Of a DNA stretch of 64,000 bases, positions 34,084-47,159 are shown piece after piece; position 1 is the stretch's first letter, and each line of letters starts with the position of its first letter. Source of the stretch: Dolomedes plantarius. Its lineage: Eukaryota > Arthropoda > Arachnida > Araneae > Dolomedidae. The notes beneath the pieces were generated by a model. The model did not search any database. It saw only the letters and a program-made list of their open reading frames with translations, and had not been told where the DNA came from. The translations under genes were made by a program, and so were the position numbers. The DNA is taken from NCBI GenBank assembly GCA_907164885.2, contig OU015496.1, forward strand, positions 167,836,690 through 167,900,689, given 5' to 3'.

Positions 34084-36195
34084 TCTATATTAATAAAGCA
34101 AGGTCGGGTTCTGTCTGTCGCGGTCACACTTTCAGGTGTACCCACTCAAATTCGGCCATATTTGAAAATGTCGAAATCGATGTATTTTTTTTCATGAAAG
34201 TACATGAATGTTACATATTTGGAAAGAGCTTTAAAAACTGATAATTTTTTCTGTGTACACTTAATCTGTTACTTTAATAGTTTTAGAGATATTTCAATTC
34301 TAAATGTATACTCCACTGAACAAAACGTAAACACAGAGTGATTCTCACTAAAAAATGAATCACTGAGAAATGAAAAATGCACCCATGCGGTGACGTCAAA
34401 ATTCAAAAGAGATAAAGTTTGACGTCACCGCATGGGTATATTTTTCATTTATCTCTTGATATACTATTACGCTAACGTGCGTGACACTGGAATTGACGTT
34501 TATGTATAATGAAGAATGGCAACTGTTACGGCAATTTTATTTGCTTTCGCACATTGTTGGCCGATAAATTGACAAAAATCATTAAAAAATTAATTTAAGA
34601 AAAATTATTGAGCCCCAATTTCGTTTTTTCTGCTTTGCCTTTCTCGGGTCTGCAACGGCATAAAATGCAAATAATTGATTTAAAATTAACTCTCAAATAT
34701 TTTTATAATTTTAAATGTTACTTTTGTAATTATTGCTAAAAATAATTGTGTGGCAACAGTTATATACATAGTTTCTCTTTAGAATGCAGTTGAGTTGAAA
34801 AATAAAATGGTTTGCTGTTGATAAGTTGTATTATTAGTTTTTCTTTAGTTAAATACCGTTAAATTAGTAAGTTCCTCTTACGGTGTCTCAACTAGGAGGC
34901 AACAGGTCCTAAACACTAACTGAGCCGAATTTGGTCCCGGTGGGTGAAACAGTCTAGGATTCTATAGCGGACAAAGAAACAGACGAGCTCTTTTATATAC
35001 ATAGATATAAAACAGTTCCGTGACTAACTGACAGATAACGCACAGAACAAACCGCTGGACCTAAAGTGCTGAACGTACTTTCATTTGAACACAATCAACA
35101 CGAAATCGGCGGAAACTCGAAAGCGAAGTACATTCTCACCGATACAAGTTTGGTGGAAAGTTTTACCCGCTAAGTGAGAAATACGAAGTGAGTTTAGCTC
35201 CCGAGAAATGGCCTGAGACTACCGATTTTCTTCTAGCTTGCGAGAACGCCCTCATCGTGACGTCATTTCTGATGTTTCTCGATAGTGAATTATTTTCGCC
35301 AGAGAATAGGCCCGTATATCCTTTCTTGAGAGGTTGTTGAATCATTAAACGTGAACATGTGAAATAAGATTCTTTTTGTTCTCAATTCATAGTTCTACAT
35401 CTATCTTCAGTTTTGTTTATGCGTGGTTTTCAGTTTTGATTTTAGATATATAGAATTATGTTTGAGCTGTCCAAACAACAAATAATTCTTTAATTTTTAT
35501 TTTCATTTTACCGATTTTTTCCCAAAACTGTTCATATTTCATGTATTTCTTTCTTTGCTGATTACTTTAGTTTTTGGTTTTAGATAAATATTCTACTAAG
35601 ATATTTTTGTATGAAGTTCACCATTTTTTATTTTGTTCATTACATGCTAAAATATTTAAAAAGTGCATATTCACATTTTCTCTATATAAATATTTATGCT
35701 TAGGAAATTTTGGTGTTTATTGAGAGGTTTATTTGTTTTTCCACAATACCATATGCTCCGGAAGCCTGTTTAATATTTCAAATGTGTTTGTCTTTTGACT
35801 AAACCAAAATCAGAATATCTCGCAACATAGACATGTGCAATTATGCCTAATACATGCACTCATATAATTTCAATGTACAATGCATTATTATGTCACCAAT
35901 AACACAAATTTCAGGAAATTTGAATTTTTGTATTGCAGGAATATAGGCTAAAGTAGCCAGCCGATTTATTTTCACATGAAAATTTATCTTTTTGTAATGC
36001 AGGTATGCTCATATCATACCTGGTGGTGGTGGGTGTTAATACGAATAACAATTTTTTCTTTTTATGGTTTTGTGGGGGTAAGGGACTACAAATTAATAGT
36101 GCCTCTTATGAAAACTCTTTCTGTCAATCAATCAATTCAAAGCCGTCTGTTTAGTGGACGGATGGCCCGAGCATAGCTGGGCTTCACCCGGCTAG
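34084..36195 (+). mobile_element. Probable Helitron family C with nested family-A fragment
   Basis: The 5' end TCTATATTAATAAAGCAAGG follows host A (34083). The 3' end reads GCTGGGCTTCACCCGGCTAG before T (36196), with a small GC hairpin just inside. A family-A 5' fragment (tataaaacagttccgtgact) begins at about 35006 and may mark a nested insertion or a chimeric end. A strong hairpin occurs at 34365-34455. No complete copy of C exists elsewhere in the window, so the pairing of these two ends is inferred. Confidence 0.55.
34365..34455. repeat. Strong hairpin (about 36-bp arms)
   Basis: The arm at 34365-34400 contains acccatgcggtgacgtcaaa. The arm at 34418-34455 contains its complement, tttgacgtcaccgcatgggt. 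The central 20 bases match perfectly and the outer parts match with one or two gaps. The loop is 17 bases. Confidence 0.85.
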
Positions 36196-36229
36196 TCTTC
36201 AGTATTATGAAAAAGCTATCAGAGACAAG

Positions 36230-36740
36230 TGCCTGCCGCATTAATAAACATAATCCATCACCGATCCACCTTAATGCTTAACAGGGGCCCAACCTCCACC
36301 GTTTTCACGGTAGAGATTTTTCCCCCGATTTTTTTTAACCCACAGAATCTTGAAAATATTTCCAATCAAAGGTTGCAAAATGTTTTTATCTCTTTAAACT
36401 GATAACAGATGGCAGTACTAACAATTTTCTGCTCATTTAATGGGAATACATTGAATGCAAGGGAAACTTCGAAAATTACGGCGACCACGGCTCTCGCGTA
36501 TACGTCCTGTCAGACTGAACACCGGCATCTACGTAGTAAACCTTGTATACGCAGTCGAGGGTTACTTTCCCAAGTTCGGAGCAGTTCATTTTTATAGGCC
36601 TGGGTGCCGGACGGGCAGTACAGATCTACCGACCAATTTGGGCAACCCCGAATGCAAGGGAAAATAAAGACTAGATTTAGACGTTTGCATTCTGCAAGAG
36701 GCGCCCCTCAAAAGGTTAAGGTATCCGGTTTCTAATGAAA
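36230..36740 (+). repeat. Dispersed repeat, inverted relative at 47160-47405
   Basis: Shared landmarks include ggcccaacctccaccg with its counterpart ggtggaggttgttgcc, gatttttt with aacc, ctttaaactgataacagatg against catctgctatcagtttaaag, and aatgggaatacattgaatg. The copy continues with GC-richer sequence to 36850 that has no protein I recognise. Confidence 0.6.
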
Positions 36741-37195
36741 AACCGCCGCGATAGCACACTATCGAAGGACCTCATCCAGACACACTATTTGTGTCCAGAT
36801 GGCAGAGGCAATGGTGAACCGTCGCAACAAACCAACTGATAGAGCTCAAGCCAAAATTAATGTCGAGGTACAATTTTATTCTACCAAAGTCGAATCTAGC
36901 AAATCTTCCAAAATCTAGCTACAAGTCTAATTATGCCATATAAAACATGTATATATACAAAATTAGTTCATACTTAGTAAATTACTTTTACCAATTTCAC
37001 TACTTATCACACATAATTTTTTTAACTTTACATTTTGATTTTATCTTACCTGTACTGTGTAATACATATATTTCAGCTTCTTAATATATAGTTGCATATT
37101 GATTTACAACACAAATAAAATTCAAATACAAAATTTCATAAGAACGAAACAACAAATATAAAATCACTGTGGGAAATGATCCCCGAGCAGGTCAC

Positions 37196-38043
37196 TTACA
37201 ACCCATATAATAAAGTTTTTGCAATAAAAATCGCAATAGAAGCGATTGTGAGTCCAACTTTCAAACCCTGCAGGTAGACTTTTACGGGCTGCTTCCCACC
37301 TCTTACATCTAAGATGCAATGTTCCGCTTCTTGGCGTTTATTCTCCACACCCACACGTGAGGATTTAATTATGGAAACGCTGCAGATGAGTTCCAAAGCT
37401 ACCATGTTAGGTATGGCTTGATTTAGGTAAAAGTCCGAACAGAGTCTATTTTCTTTTACCTCAGGAAAGATGTCGAATACTCTTCTTACTGTAATTGCTG
37501 TTTCCTATCTTGTTTGCCATTCTTCTTTTCTTTTCTTTTTCATTGTATTCCTTATTTGAATTCGAGCAAGTTTACATGTCTATTGTATGTCTTTCCACCT
37601 GGTAGCCTCTTTTGCTGCTTGATAGGACTCTTCATTCCCTTTCATACCTACATGGGCTTTAACCCAATGCTTGTATATCTTCATTCTACTAGCGTTAATG
37701 AACTCTTTTAGTTCCTCGATTTGTATACTTTTTATGTCGACCGCACGTAGGGCCTGCAGTGCATTTCTACTGTCACTATAAACATCTACGCAGGTTTTAT
37801 TACTCAATAAAGCATCTTCAAGTGCCATCCTGATGGCCGTGACTTCCGCAATAAAGACCGTAGCATTATCTGATATTCCTTCCCTTCCCACTTTACTTCT
37901 CACATCACCATCATATTTTACATATGCCACCCGACTTTATTGTCTATTTTGGAGCCATCCGTATAATAGGACGTAGACGTCTTAGCTATCTTGCTCGATG
38001 TCCAATTTATAGTCACTATTTCATTAGGTTTTCTTATTTTCAC
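37196..38043 (-). pseudogene. LINE RNase H domain (second family), frameshifted
   Basis: On the minus strand, TSTSYYTDGSKIDNKVG carries the first catalytic aspartate. After a one-base shift near 37925 the frame reads AYVKYDGDVRSKVGREGISD, then TVFIAEVTAIRMALEDALLS (glutamate) and VDVYSDSRNALQALRAVD (aspartate). HWVKAHVGMKGNEESYQAAK follows, where the expected final aspartate is serine. The C-terminal part, LCSDFYLNQAIPNMVALELI, continues in another frame to the CILDVRGGKQPVKVYL segment (37196-37405). The pattern AHVGxxGNE fits R1/I-type LINE RNase H. It is distinct from the 23018 copy, which has GHCGVAGNE. Inactive. Confidence 0.82.
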
Positions 38044-39121
38044 CTGTCTAGTTTCAGAGTTTTGACTGTTGCCGCACTAATAAAAAAATTCGGAAAAAAG
38101 CAATTTCTGAAGCAAATTAATTTCACATAAATGTAAATGAATGTGTGACAACAATAATGGCATTTCAAATAATATAAGGGAAAGATTAATCGAATAAAAT
38201 GCATTATATACATTTCTCTGTACCCGGTTTTATTTTCTGCATTCTCTATGCATTCTTAAACAGTAAAGGTTTATAAAAAAGAGATTTTTATCATAAAGAT
38301 TCACATGTCGATAAATAATCTAGAATCTTATCGTAACAGTTTCTGGAAAATATAAGTTCAGTCGAATTAGATAGAAGGATTTTTGTAGAGTTTTAATCCT
38401 TTTAAACTTCACCTCACAATTTAAAACCTGTACATCTGCCATACTGTATGTTATTACATCTGCCATAGCTTATTTTAAAATCTAGAAACAAAATAAAAAC
38501 GCGAACAGTTAAAAAAATCTAATCCGGGGAGTCTTAAAAAATAATCAGAAGTATTGCTAGTCATTTAAATTATTATGCTTATATACCTCGTGACAATATC
38601 TTCGTAACCCTCAGTTGTATTCATTCCTCAAAACACATACTAAAAACACAGCTGGCAAATTATCCCCTTCGCTTCTCCTTAAACAGACCATTTGAATTAA
38701 TCTAGTTGGGTACAAATCATGACTATGGGGTGGTCTTCCTACTACCATTAAATGAAATATGAATGGAAAACCCTTTTTCAGCGCAACGCTACAAATTAAT
38801 CAAACCCTTCGTAATACTCTGCAGACATTATTTGCATCAGATTGCCCAAACAGAAATTTCGATTTTTTTCGAACTTCGATTTTAATAGTCCTTTGTGGGC
38901 ATGTTTAAATTATGTGTTAGGCTAATTAGACATAGGTTCATAGATCATCGCTAGTAAATCCTAAAACCCAGAGTTAAAACTCACGAGGCTACACTGCATA
39001 GGTTTAATATACAACATTCGCAGGGAAATAGCAATACATTTTAATTATAGTTAAATAAATTTTAAGAATTATGTGTGGAAATGTATGTATTGTAAAGGCG
39101 ATAATAAATGTCTCAAAGTAT
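38044..39121. other. No gene recognised
   Basis: AT-rich sequence with no protein motif or clear repeat. Confidence 0.45.
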
Positions 39122-39444
39122 TCATGTTGTTGCTTACGCCCCCTGGCCGGAAATTTATTTCGTGCTGAGGGGTGCGACTCCGGTTTATAATGACACCACA
39201 AGGGTCTTGTTCCGGCGTAGCCAGGTGCCACCTGAATTTTGACCGAGTATCCCCAGGGGTGACATCTGGGGTGATTGTACCTTCCTCACACACTGACCTC
39301 ATAGAGGGACTTTCCAGTTTACGGATTTAACATGTACATATCCGGCCTAGACACGAAGGCATTTAGCGGCGTTCCTGAGGATTCGATCCGAACACCCTAA
39401 GTACCGACAGCCAACGCGCTACTCCTGGGCTACCTCTGGCCTTT
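39122..39444 (-). mobile_element. SINE family 1, copy 3 (antisense)
   Basis: Reading the minus strand gives gaggtagcccaggagtagcg (A-box-like head), ttcggatcgaatcctc (B-box-like), then the family body with tgtaccctccctc-type blocks and ccggagtcgcacccc. It ends near the gcaacaacatg stretch. Confidence 0.75.
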
Positions 39445-40440
39445 CAAAGTATTCCTGATAGGAACTTGTTAATGGAAATACCTTCGATGATACTTCAGAT
39501 TTTATTTCTCATGTTTAGTTTTCATAATGATTCTTTTACGATCTTTCTATTAGAAACCCCCACGTTTATCATTGTAATAACTACAGCAATGATTTCTTAA
39601 ATCAAAATATATTCGTTCCAGTTATCTTCTTGTTTAATAAAACAGATGATGTCAAATATTTTCTGAAACATAAATATGTGAACAGCATCGCATGCATATA
39701 CTTTTATTAGTATATCGTTGTATGAAAAGAAAATAGCACGCTCTATCAGTTTTAAAACAAAAATTCAAACTATTTTAACTATCCCACCTATGTGACGAAA
39801 TATGTATAATTTGAGATCCCGTTTAGCCGAAAATAGCTCAAATATTTTCAACATATTTTGAGTATTTGAGATTTAATATTTTCTTTTGACCTTTGAGAGA
39901 AAATATCAAAAACATTATTATGCATGAATGAATAAATTGCAAAGAGTTTTATAAAAATAACTAGATATTTTTGCAAGTCCTTCGTATGCATTTTCTACTT
40001 TCCCAATGTCAACAGATTTGTTTTCTCAATCGTTGCGAGACGGATATTGTATTATTTTGAATGTTCCTGGAAAACAAACAAAGATTCAAACGTACGTAAT
40101 AAAATGCCTAGATTGCATTTATAAATCCGAGTGCGCATTTAAAGTGAATTTCCACATTTGCTTATGTCGTTTATTGTTTGGTATGTAAGGCTTGTTGTAC
40201 TACAGACAGCGAATTTCAAAGAAAAACCTTTTGTTTTCGCCTCTCGGCCATTTGTTTGTTTACATTGTATTTTAAATAAAACTTGCTTAATCTGCGCAGC
40301 ACTTTTGAAATACATTTCGATTCCAAGTTAACTTTAATGCTGAGACATTGTTTTTAATCATATTTTTATTAAAGTAGGTCAACCTTTAGCTTACAGGCCT
40401 ATATTTCCGATTCCCTCTTTAGAAATTTCCTACCCCCTTG

Positions 40441-40471
<31 letters not shown>
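40441..40471. repeat. (TA)n microsatellite
   Basis: About 30 bp of TA. Confidence 0.9.
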
Positions 40472-40474
<3 letters not shown>

Positions 40475-40664
40475 TATCCTACCCTGTAGGGAAAAAGTTA
40501 ATAGAAAACTATATGGTTTATTGGGTCTATAAAAATTGGATGTAATGTTCTTTAATATTTCTATGTACATTTATTTTATTTTATTTTATTCATTTATTTA
40601 TTTGCATATATTCCCCAACGATGACAACTTTTCCCCCTATGTATGCTTTTTAATATCCCCTTAA

Positions 40665-41377
40665 GGGGACCATAGACCTACAAACCTAACTTTTTTTTGT
40701 TTTGAATGGATTTGCTTGAAATTTGAATATGTGATTAGTACCATTGATATGTAAAAGTGGTTAAAATTTAAAGATGAAATATTAATAATTTATGAATTAT
40801 GAATTATTAATTATATCAAAAATTGACCTAATTAAAAATGTTCCATGCGCATTTCTTTTGCATTTAATATGGTAATTTTTATTTACAGGATAGAACTAAC
40901 AATGAAACTTATTACTTGTTTTAAGCATTCATTAAAAATATAATGAGAAAAAAATAATAATAGTGAAAACACCCTTTTTATTACGCAAAATACCTATAAA
41001 TCCTCTTTTCAAGTACAAAATTTAGAAATTCTGAGCTACGAAGTATAATTTTTTTCAGTAAGATTTATTTGATATACGGTTAAGTATAAAAATCTTAAAT
41101 TTCAAAGCAATAAGATAATTAGAAATGCGCCTGGAGCAGTTTGGATATTCGTATGACATGAAAATTTTTATTTTGAGAACAACACATTTAAAGTTATTGC
41201 TATTAGTAACCACATAATATTTAAATTAAATACAAATACCTATAACTAGGAAAGTAATCACATAAATTAAAAATTCCTTTTGCAACACATACCTACTCGT
41301 CCGTAGTTTCACAATTCAATAGAATAAAAAATCGAATTTTAGGACAAATTTCACAATTTTGAAAGTCCACTGTCCCC
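40665..41377. mobile_element. TTAA-flanked MITE, 713 bp
   Basis: TTAA lies at 40661-40664 and 41378-41381. The left end ggggaccatagacctac and the right end read inward, ggggacagtggactttc, form an inverted repeat of about 21 bp with several mismatches. No coding sequence was seen. TTAA duplication and G-rich ends suggest a piggyBac-dependent non-autonomous element. Confidence 0.68.
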
Positions 41378-41459
41378 TTAATAGTCATTAATAGTTCTCT
41401 TCATCGGTCGGATGCCACTGTAACGACCGAACTGTTTAGACCTTGTATTGCCAAAAAGC

Positions 41460-41510
41460 GGTGATGCAAAAGATGACCGTAACACTCATAACAAACCAAC
41501 CCAATCTACC
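41460..41510 (+). repeat. SINE family 2 tail-like fragment
   Basis: The stretch tgcaaaagatgaccgtaaca followed by ctcataacaaacc matches the tail of SINE family 2 (compare 61205-61240 and 62835-62868). The head is not recognisable. Confidence 0.4.
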
Positions 41511-41964
41511 ACTAAAACGACCGCTTGCCCGGACCACGTCCAGAGTCCTGGTCTTACAAGCGACGACGTCAGTATATTACCATCTTGTCTGACGTGGTAA
41601 ATTGAAACGAATTTTTCAGATGTTAGGAATGTTCGATATCACTGACGTTATAGCGTCAAAAGATAAAAGTTAGAGAATTTTTTTTGGGAGAATTCATGAC
41701 TGTTTCTTTGTTTTATCCAAATTCCTGTAATCACTGTTATTCTGGTTGTATAATGTGTCGGCTGGTTTGGATTCTAATTATATGCTGGTGATGATTCGTA
41801 AATTCTCATTAAAAAGTTGTCAGAATTAGAAGTGTCATTGAAAAGTCTTGAGAAAACGTTAAGAGAGTTTGTAGTAAAGATAAAGACATGGTTTGATAGC
41901 GTTATGATCATTACTGTTGTATGTTAAAAGAGGGAAAAAATCACAAATGGCTATTATAGGGACA

Positions 41965-42056
41965 CTAGCTGAAAACCCGCACTTCGCTACGGAGTACATT
42001 CAAATTAAATGCAACGTCAATGTATGCAATGAATGCCAAAATAAATAAATAAATAA

Positions 42057-42150
<94 letters not shown>

Positions 42151-42827
42151 AATAAATACGACGATCAATGTATACAATTCATGTAAAAAATCAAAAAAAA
42201 TATTTATAAAAAAATCGTAGCAGATATTTTTATATACAAAATAATGTATAAGAAAATTTTCAAATTAAATCTAATAGGACATACTAAAGAATATAGCACA
42301 GTTAATATAGTACAGTTTGAGGAACATATCTTTAACTGTATTTTAATATTTTTCTGGATAATGCCCAATCGTCTGCCGCATTAGCAAGGGAAAAAATATT
42401 TTTTTGTCTATTTCATTGTTATGGACGTGACGATAAATTTATTTAAAGTACCAGAAAAAGAAATCACGTGATCGGCATTTAATAAATTAAATTCTAAAGA
42501 TTAATCTTTAAAAATTCACCAAAAATCAGAAAATGGATGTTTAGATTCGAAAAAGATTTCATTATAAAGCAATTTTTATGATCTTACTCGTGATATAAAT
42601 TTCATAACCATCAAATTATTATTTTAAATGCAAACTTAAAAAAGTTACTAAAACAGCTTAAAAACTTAATTTTAAAAAATCTAAGAAGAATTTTTCAAAA
42701 ATCTTTTTTAGTGCACCCCTACACTATAAAAAGAATTGCCGTGCAAAATTTCAGCCCTTTAGGTCCAACGTTGTTTCAGTCAGTCAGTCAGTCAGTCAGT
42801 TAAGGAACTGTTTTTTTTATATATAGA
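41965..42827 (-). mobile_element. Helitron family A, copy A4 (863 bp, complete ends)
   Basis: On the minus strand it begins TCTATATATAAAAAAAACAG at 42827 and ends CTAG at 41965. Host A lies at 41964 and T at 42828. The 3' hairpin CCGTAGCGAAGTGCGG is present. A TA/TG microsatellite (42057-42150) has expanded inside it. No coding remains. Confidence 0.85.
42057..42150. repeat. (TA)n(TG)n(TATG)n microsatellite
   Basis: A compound simple repeat within Helitron A4. Confidence 0.93.
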
Positions 42828-43750
42828 TTGAAATAAATTAATTGATTTCTTCTAGAAAGAGGAGAAATGATACTCCGATTATGGTACCACTTAAGGCGGG
42901 AAAAATGCACCATTTCAGATGTGAGGCATCATGATTTGACTTTAGGTGGGAATGTTGAGAAACCTGGCAGGAAAGCGATATTTTTGAGTACCTACTCAGG
43001 CTATTCAATTAAGTTTTATAAGAGAAAAAAAACTTCATTAATGTAAAAGAGATTGACAGGGTGAAAAATTATTTATGTTTTAATCAACGTTTAAGAGAAT
43101 TTCAACACTAGACAGACGGGAATTTTTTTCTTATTAAAAAGACTGAACGCCGTCATTTTGACGGTTGGAAATAAAATCAAGAATATAAATTATTTAATTT
43201 TTTTAGATGGTTAAATACCTTAAATTTTAAACTATTTCATACCAATATATAATAAATTAGTATTATATTTAGATATATTTTTATGCAGGTATGCCGAGCT
43301 GTCAACCTGGTATGGTTTATCCGTAAAAATATATGCATGGTTTGTGCAGTCCTTATTTTTCGACACCAATATTTCCGAAGAGACAATATTTCTGTTATTT
43401 GCAAAAGGGGGAAGAGACGAAAAGTAACTAACATTTTTCCGGTATTATTTTAAAGATTTCTGCCTGTTTTCTATATTGCCGTCAAATTGACGCCTTACAG
43501 TCTTAGTAGGTATACAACACATTTTCTCCCCCTCTTTACCATCGAACATAATTTTGTAAATGTGTGTGCATATTTAACTTAAAATTAGAGAAAGCCGTAC
43601 AATTTCAGAAGCCTGAGAGCATAAATATAGACATAGGGGTCAATAGTACTTTCGAAACCGTCAAAATGACGACAGTCGCCTCTTTAGTGATAATGAGTTT
43701 GTTTCATTGTGCTGCTATTGTAACATCTTTTTTTCTTTTTTTTCTTCTAG
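42828..43750. other. Intron end before the TM7 exon
   Basis: No feature was seen apart from the polypyrimidine tract at 43727-43748 that precedes the exon. Confidence 0.5.
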
Positions 43751-43841
43751 CTACAGGTACATCAACGTCATATGGTTTTGTTGCCACTGGTTAGCCATGA
43801 GCAATTCCTGCTACAATCCCTTCATATACGCTATCTATAAT
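43751..43841 (+). CDS. Internal exon of the same kinin-like GPCR (TM7)
   Basis: The exon follows a strong polypyrimidine tract and the acceptor cttctag, and ends at a consensus gtaagt donor (43842). It has one base completing the split serine codon, then 30 codons. The peptide runs YRYINVIWFCCH and then WLAMSNSCYNPFIYAIYN, which contains the NPxxY-type TM7 motif (NPFIY). WLAMSNSCYNPFIY is, from knowledge of the family, typical of kinin/tachykinin-group peptide receptors and closest in my recollection to kinin receptors. Phase (2 into 0) fits the exon at 13-113 exactly. The following exon should encode the cytoplasmic helix 8 (EKFKRE-like). I could not find it before 64000, so the next intron is either longer than 20 kb or that exon has diverged beyond recognition. 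Confidence 0.82.
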
Positions 43842-44821
43842 GTAAGTATAAATATATATATTTTTTTCATTTCAGAAAATAACCTCATCAGTTCCACAAT
43901 CCGTACTTATGTTATTTGCAATAATACATTGATGAATATTTTCACGTCGGATTGTTGGCGATGGATATTGTCACAGATTCTTACTAAAATATGCCGCCAA
44001 AACACTAACATTGAACCCATATAAAAGCATCCAAACATTGAATGAGTTCCTGATGTATTATGCAACGCCATTTAGAAACGAACCAATCACGGAACAAGAC
44101 AGGATTTACATAAAAGACGGAGAAAGAGTAAATAACATAAAGTGGGATAATTAAACCACCAGGTTATGTCCCATAGCACAGCTATTTTCAGACATACATT
44201 TGCGCTTTCAGTTACTGCTAATCAGATCGAAACAAACGACAGATCTCTTCGTTCTGACCGAAAAGACAAATTTTACGCAGTGAAATCCCTTAACTTCTCA
44301 CCTCGAAATTCTGTCCTACGCAGTATTAAAGGGAAATAAATAAATCATATATGGGAGATATAATTCTAATCAAGAATACCTTACGTCAAACAGGGTTTTG
44401 AATGTAAACATGCCGTGCATACGTTCAATTTATCTTTTAAACCAACAGCAAGCACATTTTTCAAATAACACATCCAGTTGTGAATTTCGCGTTCTATTGG
44501 TATTGACATATTGTAAAACCAATGAATCTAATTAATATTATCATTTATTTAAAATATTGCTTGTATGAAATCTGAATAAGTTATGTAACTATCTTTCGAG
44601 GGATATTGTTGAGATCGAACATTGACAGTCTTTATTCGAGAATTGGTAATGATTTTTTAAAGCTTATTGAGTCAAATGTGTTAGTTTCATGAGTCAAAAT
44701 TATGAAGTGGTTTAGAGGTTTAAATTTTCCATCTGCACGGAAAGAAATACAATGGATCCATTTTTCCTTCTAGAGGCTTACATTTTATTTGAATTGTTAA
44801 ACACTTTTTATGTTGGATAGA
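43842..44821. other. Start of next GPCR intron, no feature
   Basis: It follows the gtaagt donor. I looked for an exon encoding the cytoplasmic EKFKRE-type helix 8 here and did not find one. Confidence 0.45.
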
Positions 44822-45172
44822 TAAGCCCGAGGTAGCCTAGTGGTAGTGCATTTGGCTTGAAACTGGGTGCTCGGTTCAAGTCCAGATGATCGCCATTAAA
44901 TACCTTCGAGTCCAAGCCAGAGATGGGCACGTTAAATCTGTAGACTGGAAAGTACTTCTATGATGTCAGAGAAGGTGGGAGAATGTACGATCCTCCCATA
45001 TTTCAACTCTGGGGTTGCTAGGTCAAACTTCAGGTAACACTAGGGAGTAGTTTGGTTCACTTATACGGTGCCCCCAATGAAAAATACCAACGATTCTTGG
45101 AGATTAAGAACGAATGTCTTAATGGACAAGTGCCCCGCATTGGCGAAAAATAACAACAACAGCAACATGATG
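44822..45172 (+). mobile_element. SINE family 1, copy 4 (full length)
   Basis: The tRNA-like head gaggtagcctagtggtagtg carries an A box and cggttcaagtccagatgatc a B box. The body follows with gccattaaatacc, gttaaatctgtagactggaa, agaaggtgggag and cacttatacggtgcccc, and it ends in a taacaacaacagcaac-type tail. This is the clearest evidence that the family is tRNA-derived. Confidence 0.82.
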
Positions 45173-47159
45173 GATAGGTAAGAGTTTCATAATGATGAAG
45201 GAATGGAAGGATATTGCACTTTCAGTAAATTTTCTCATTTTTTCGAATGTCTTCCATTGTCTACTCCAGACAGAATTTCGACACGTTATTGAGGTTTTGT
45301 TGCAAAATTCTCAGGAAATGCCAGTTATAGCATCCAATTCAATTTAAATCGGAAATGCAGTATTATCCCGAAAAGCGTACTGTGATAGTTTGTGCTTATT
45401 GCACAGTGAAAAGTTTCTCTTTTTTGACAAAACATTTTCAAAAGTTCAGTCGTTTCATAATTTCTTCTGACTTTAGCCAAATACAGGAAGGTTCAGACAA
45501 AGCAACTGTTACGAAACTTTTAAAAAGAAATGTTTATATATGTGTCTGTCTCACGGTCCCTTTTAGAATTGTTTTTTATAGGTGATTGATAAGTTATGTT
45601 GGTGATATGAAACTAAATCGGAAGAGAGTGATATTTCATGCTTCCAATGTAACAAATTATAGTAGTTATGTTAAAAATAAAATGTAAAAGTGTATGAAAA
45701 AGTAAAATTGTCGTTGCTAGCTGAAGTAAGTTATAGCTGTCTGAATAGATCATTAAAACGGACTTCAATTATATATCAGTACCTAAAATTACATTACTTG
45801 AAAATACATCAGCACCTGAAAAGACAAAATAAACTATACCGAATTTAAATTTTAAAAAAACCTCTCAAATTTCTCAATTTTAACAAAACTATTAATTTAT
45901 ATCTTTTATATATTGGTTTCAGGAAAATGTAATTATAGAAAAATCCGAATTGCTTCCGGAAATGTGATGAATTGGTCAGAGAAGGTGTGGCTAGGATCAA
46001 AAATAATTCGTCCAAGGCTTTTTATGGTGGGTGTGGCTTGAATGTAAAAAAGATTATTTTGTGGTTAACTATTTTTTTTATCGTATTCGCTTCTAAAGAG
46101 ACTTTTTATTTTATATTTAGCTTCCAAAATATAGTACACTACACTAGTGATTCTCAAACTAATTCATCAAAGGGGCTTCTGTTTTTATAGCTCAAAGAGA
46201 AGACACTGCGGTTTCAGTAAAGTAGGTTACGTGCAAAGGAAGATGTATTTTATTTAAGTGCTTTTTCCCCGCACTGCTGGAAATCTACAGCGTTGTCACA
46301 TTAATAATTCTATTTTACATCGCCTGTAAATCCAGGTAAGAACACAGTTCACCCAGTTTTCTTGTCGTATAAATACGTGCAAGAAAGCTATCTTCAATAA
46401 TCCAAGTGCTTAAAACCTAACCTAACTAGTCTAACCTTATCTTACCTATCCTACCAAACCTGCCTAACGTAATTATAGATATAGTAGCTATAGACCGCAA
46501 ATATATCACAGACCGACCTTAATGGTCCTTGTACCACGGGCTGGCACCACAGAAACTAGACAACCCTCGCTCCTTGTGTATCCCCCAATATCTATTGACT
46601 ACTAGGAATTCAAGCCATTATCTATAACTGTGTTGTCTCGACTGAGTGAGGTGTCGCGAGAGAAAATGGAAGGGTCACCGATAGTTTGCAGTCAATTTAC
46701 ATCATTGAAATTTTTTGTTGCTATTATGCAAATATATACTCATACTCTACACTTCATTGATTTTAAAAGTAGTTTTTTTCTTGTATTTTTTCCCTAATTA
46801 AAAAAAATTGCTACTACCAAAAAATGTTCGTTAAGGGGTCGGGGATATTTTATTTAAAAATGGATTGCGGCAGAAAAGTGTTTGGCCACCTCTGATCTAT
46901 AGTAAACAAACATGAACGGCGTTTTCAAAAGTAATTTAATAAAGTTTTTCAACCCTGTCATAATTCGGTAATTCGTTATAACAGTTTCTTTGCAACTGAG
47001 ACATAAGTTGTCAGTGTTCATCAAACACTACGTCTGACTATGACATTTTTTTCTTCCTTTCGGCAGGCACCTGATGACGTTCTCTCACGCGTTCCACAAG
47101 AATCGTTGGCTACATCTTTATGGGAGCACCCACTGGGTGATCCAGTGTTGCTCCTTAAA
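45173..47159. other. No gene recognised
   Basis: AT-rich intronic or intergenic sequence. The open frames at 45355-45585 and 45972-46190 have no recognisable domain. Confidence 0.45.

Noticed and set aside
46400..46460. cctaac/ctaacct strings resembling arthropod telomere repeat
   Set aside because: Only a few imperfect units, not a tandem TTAGG array.
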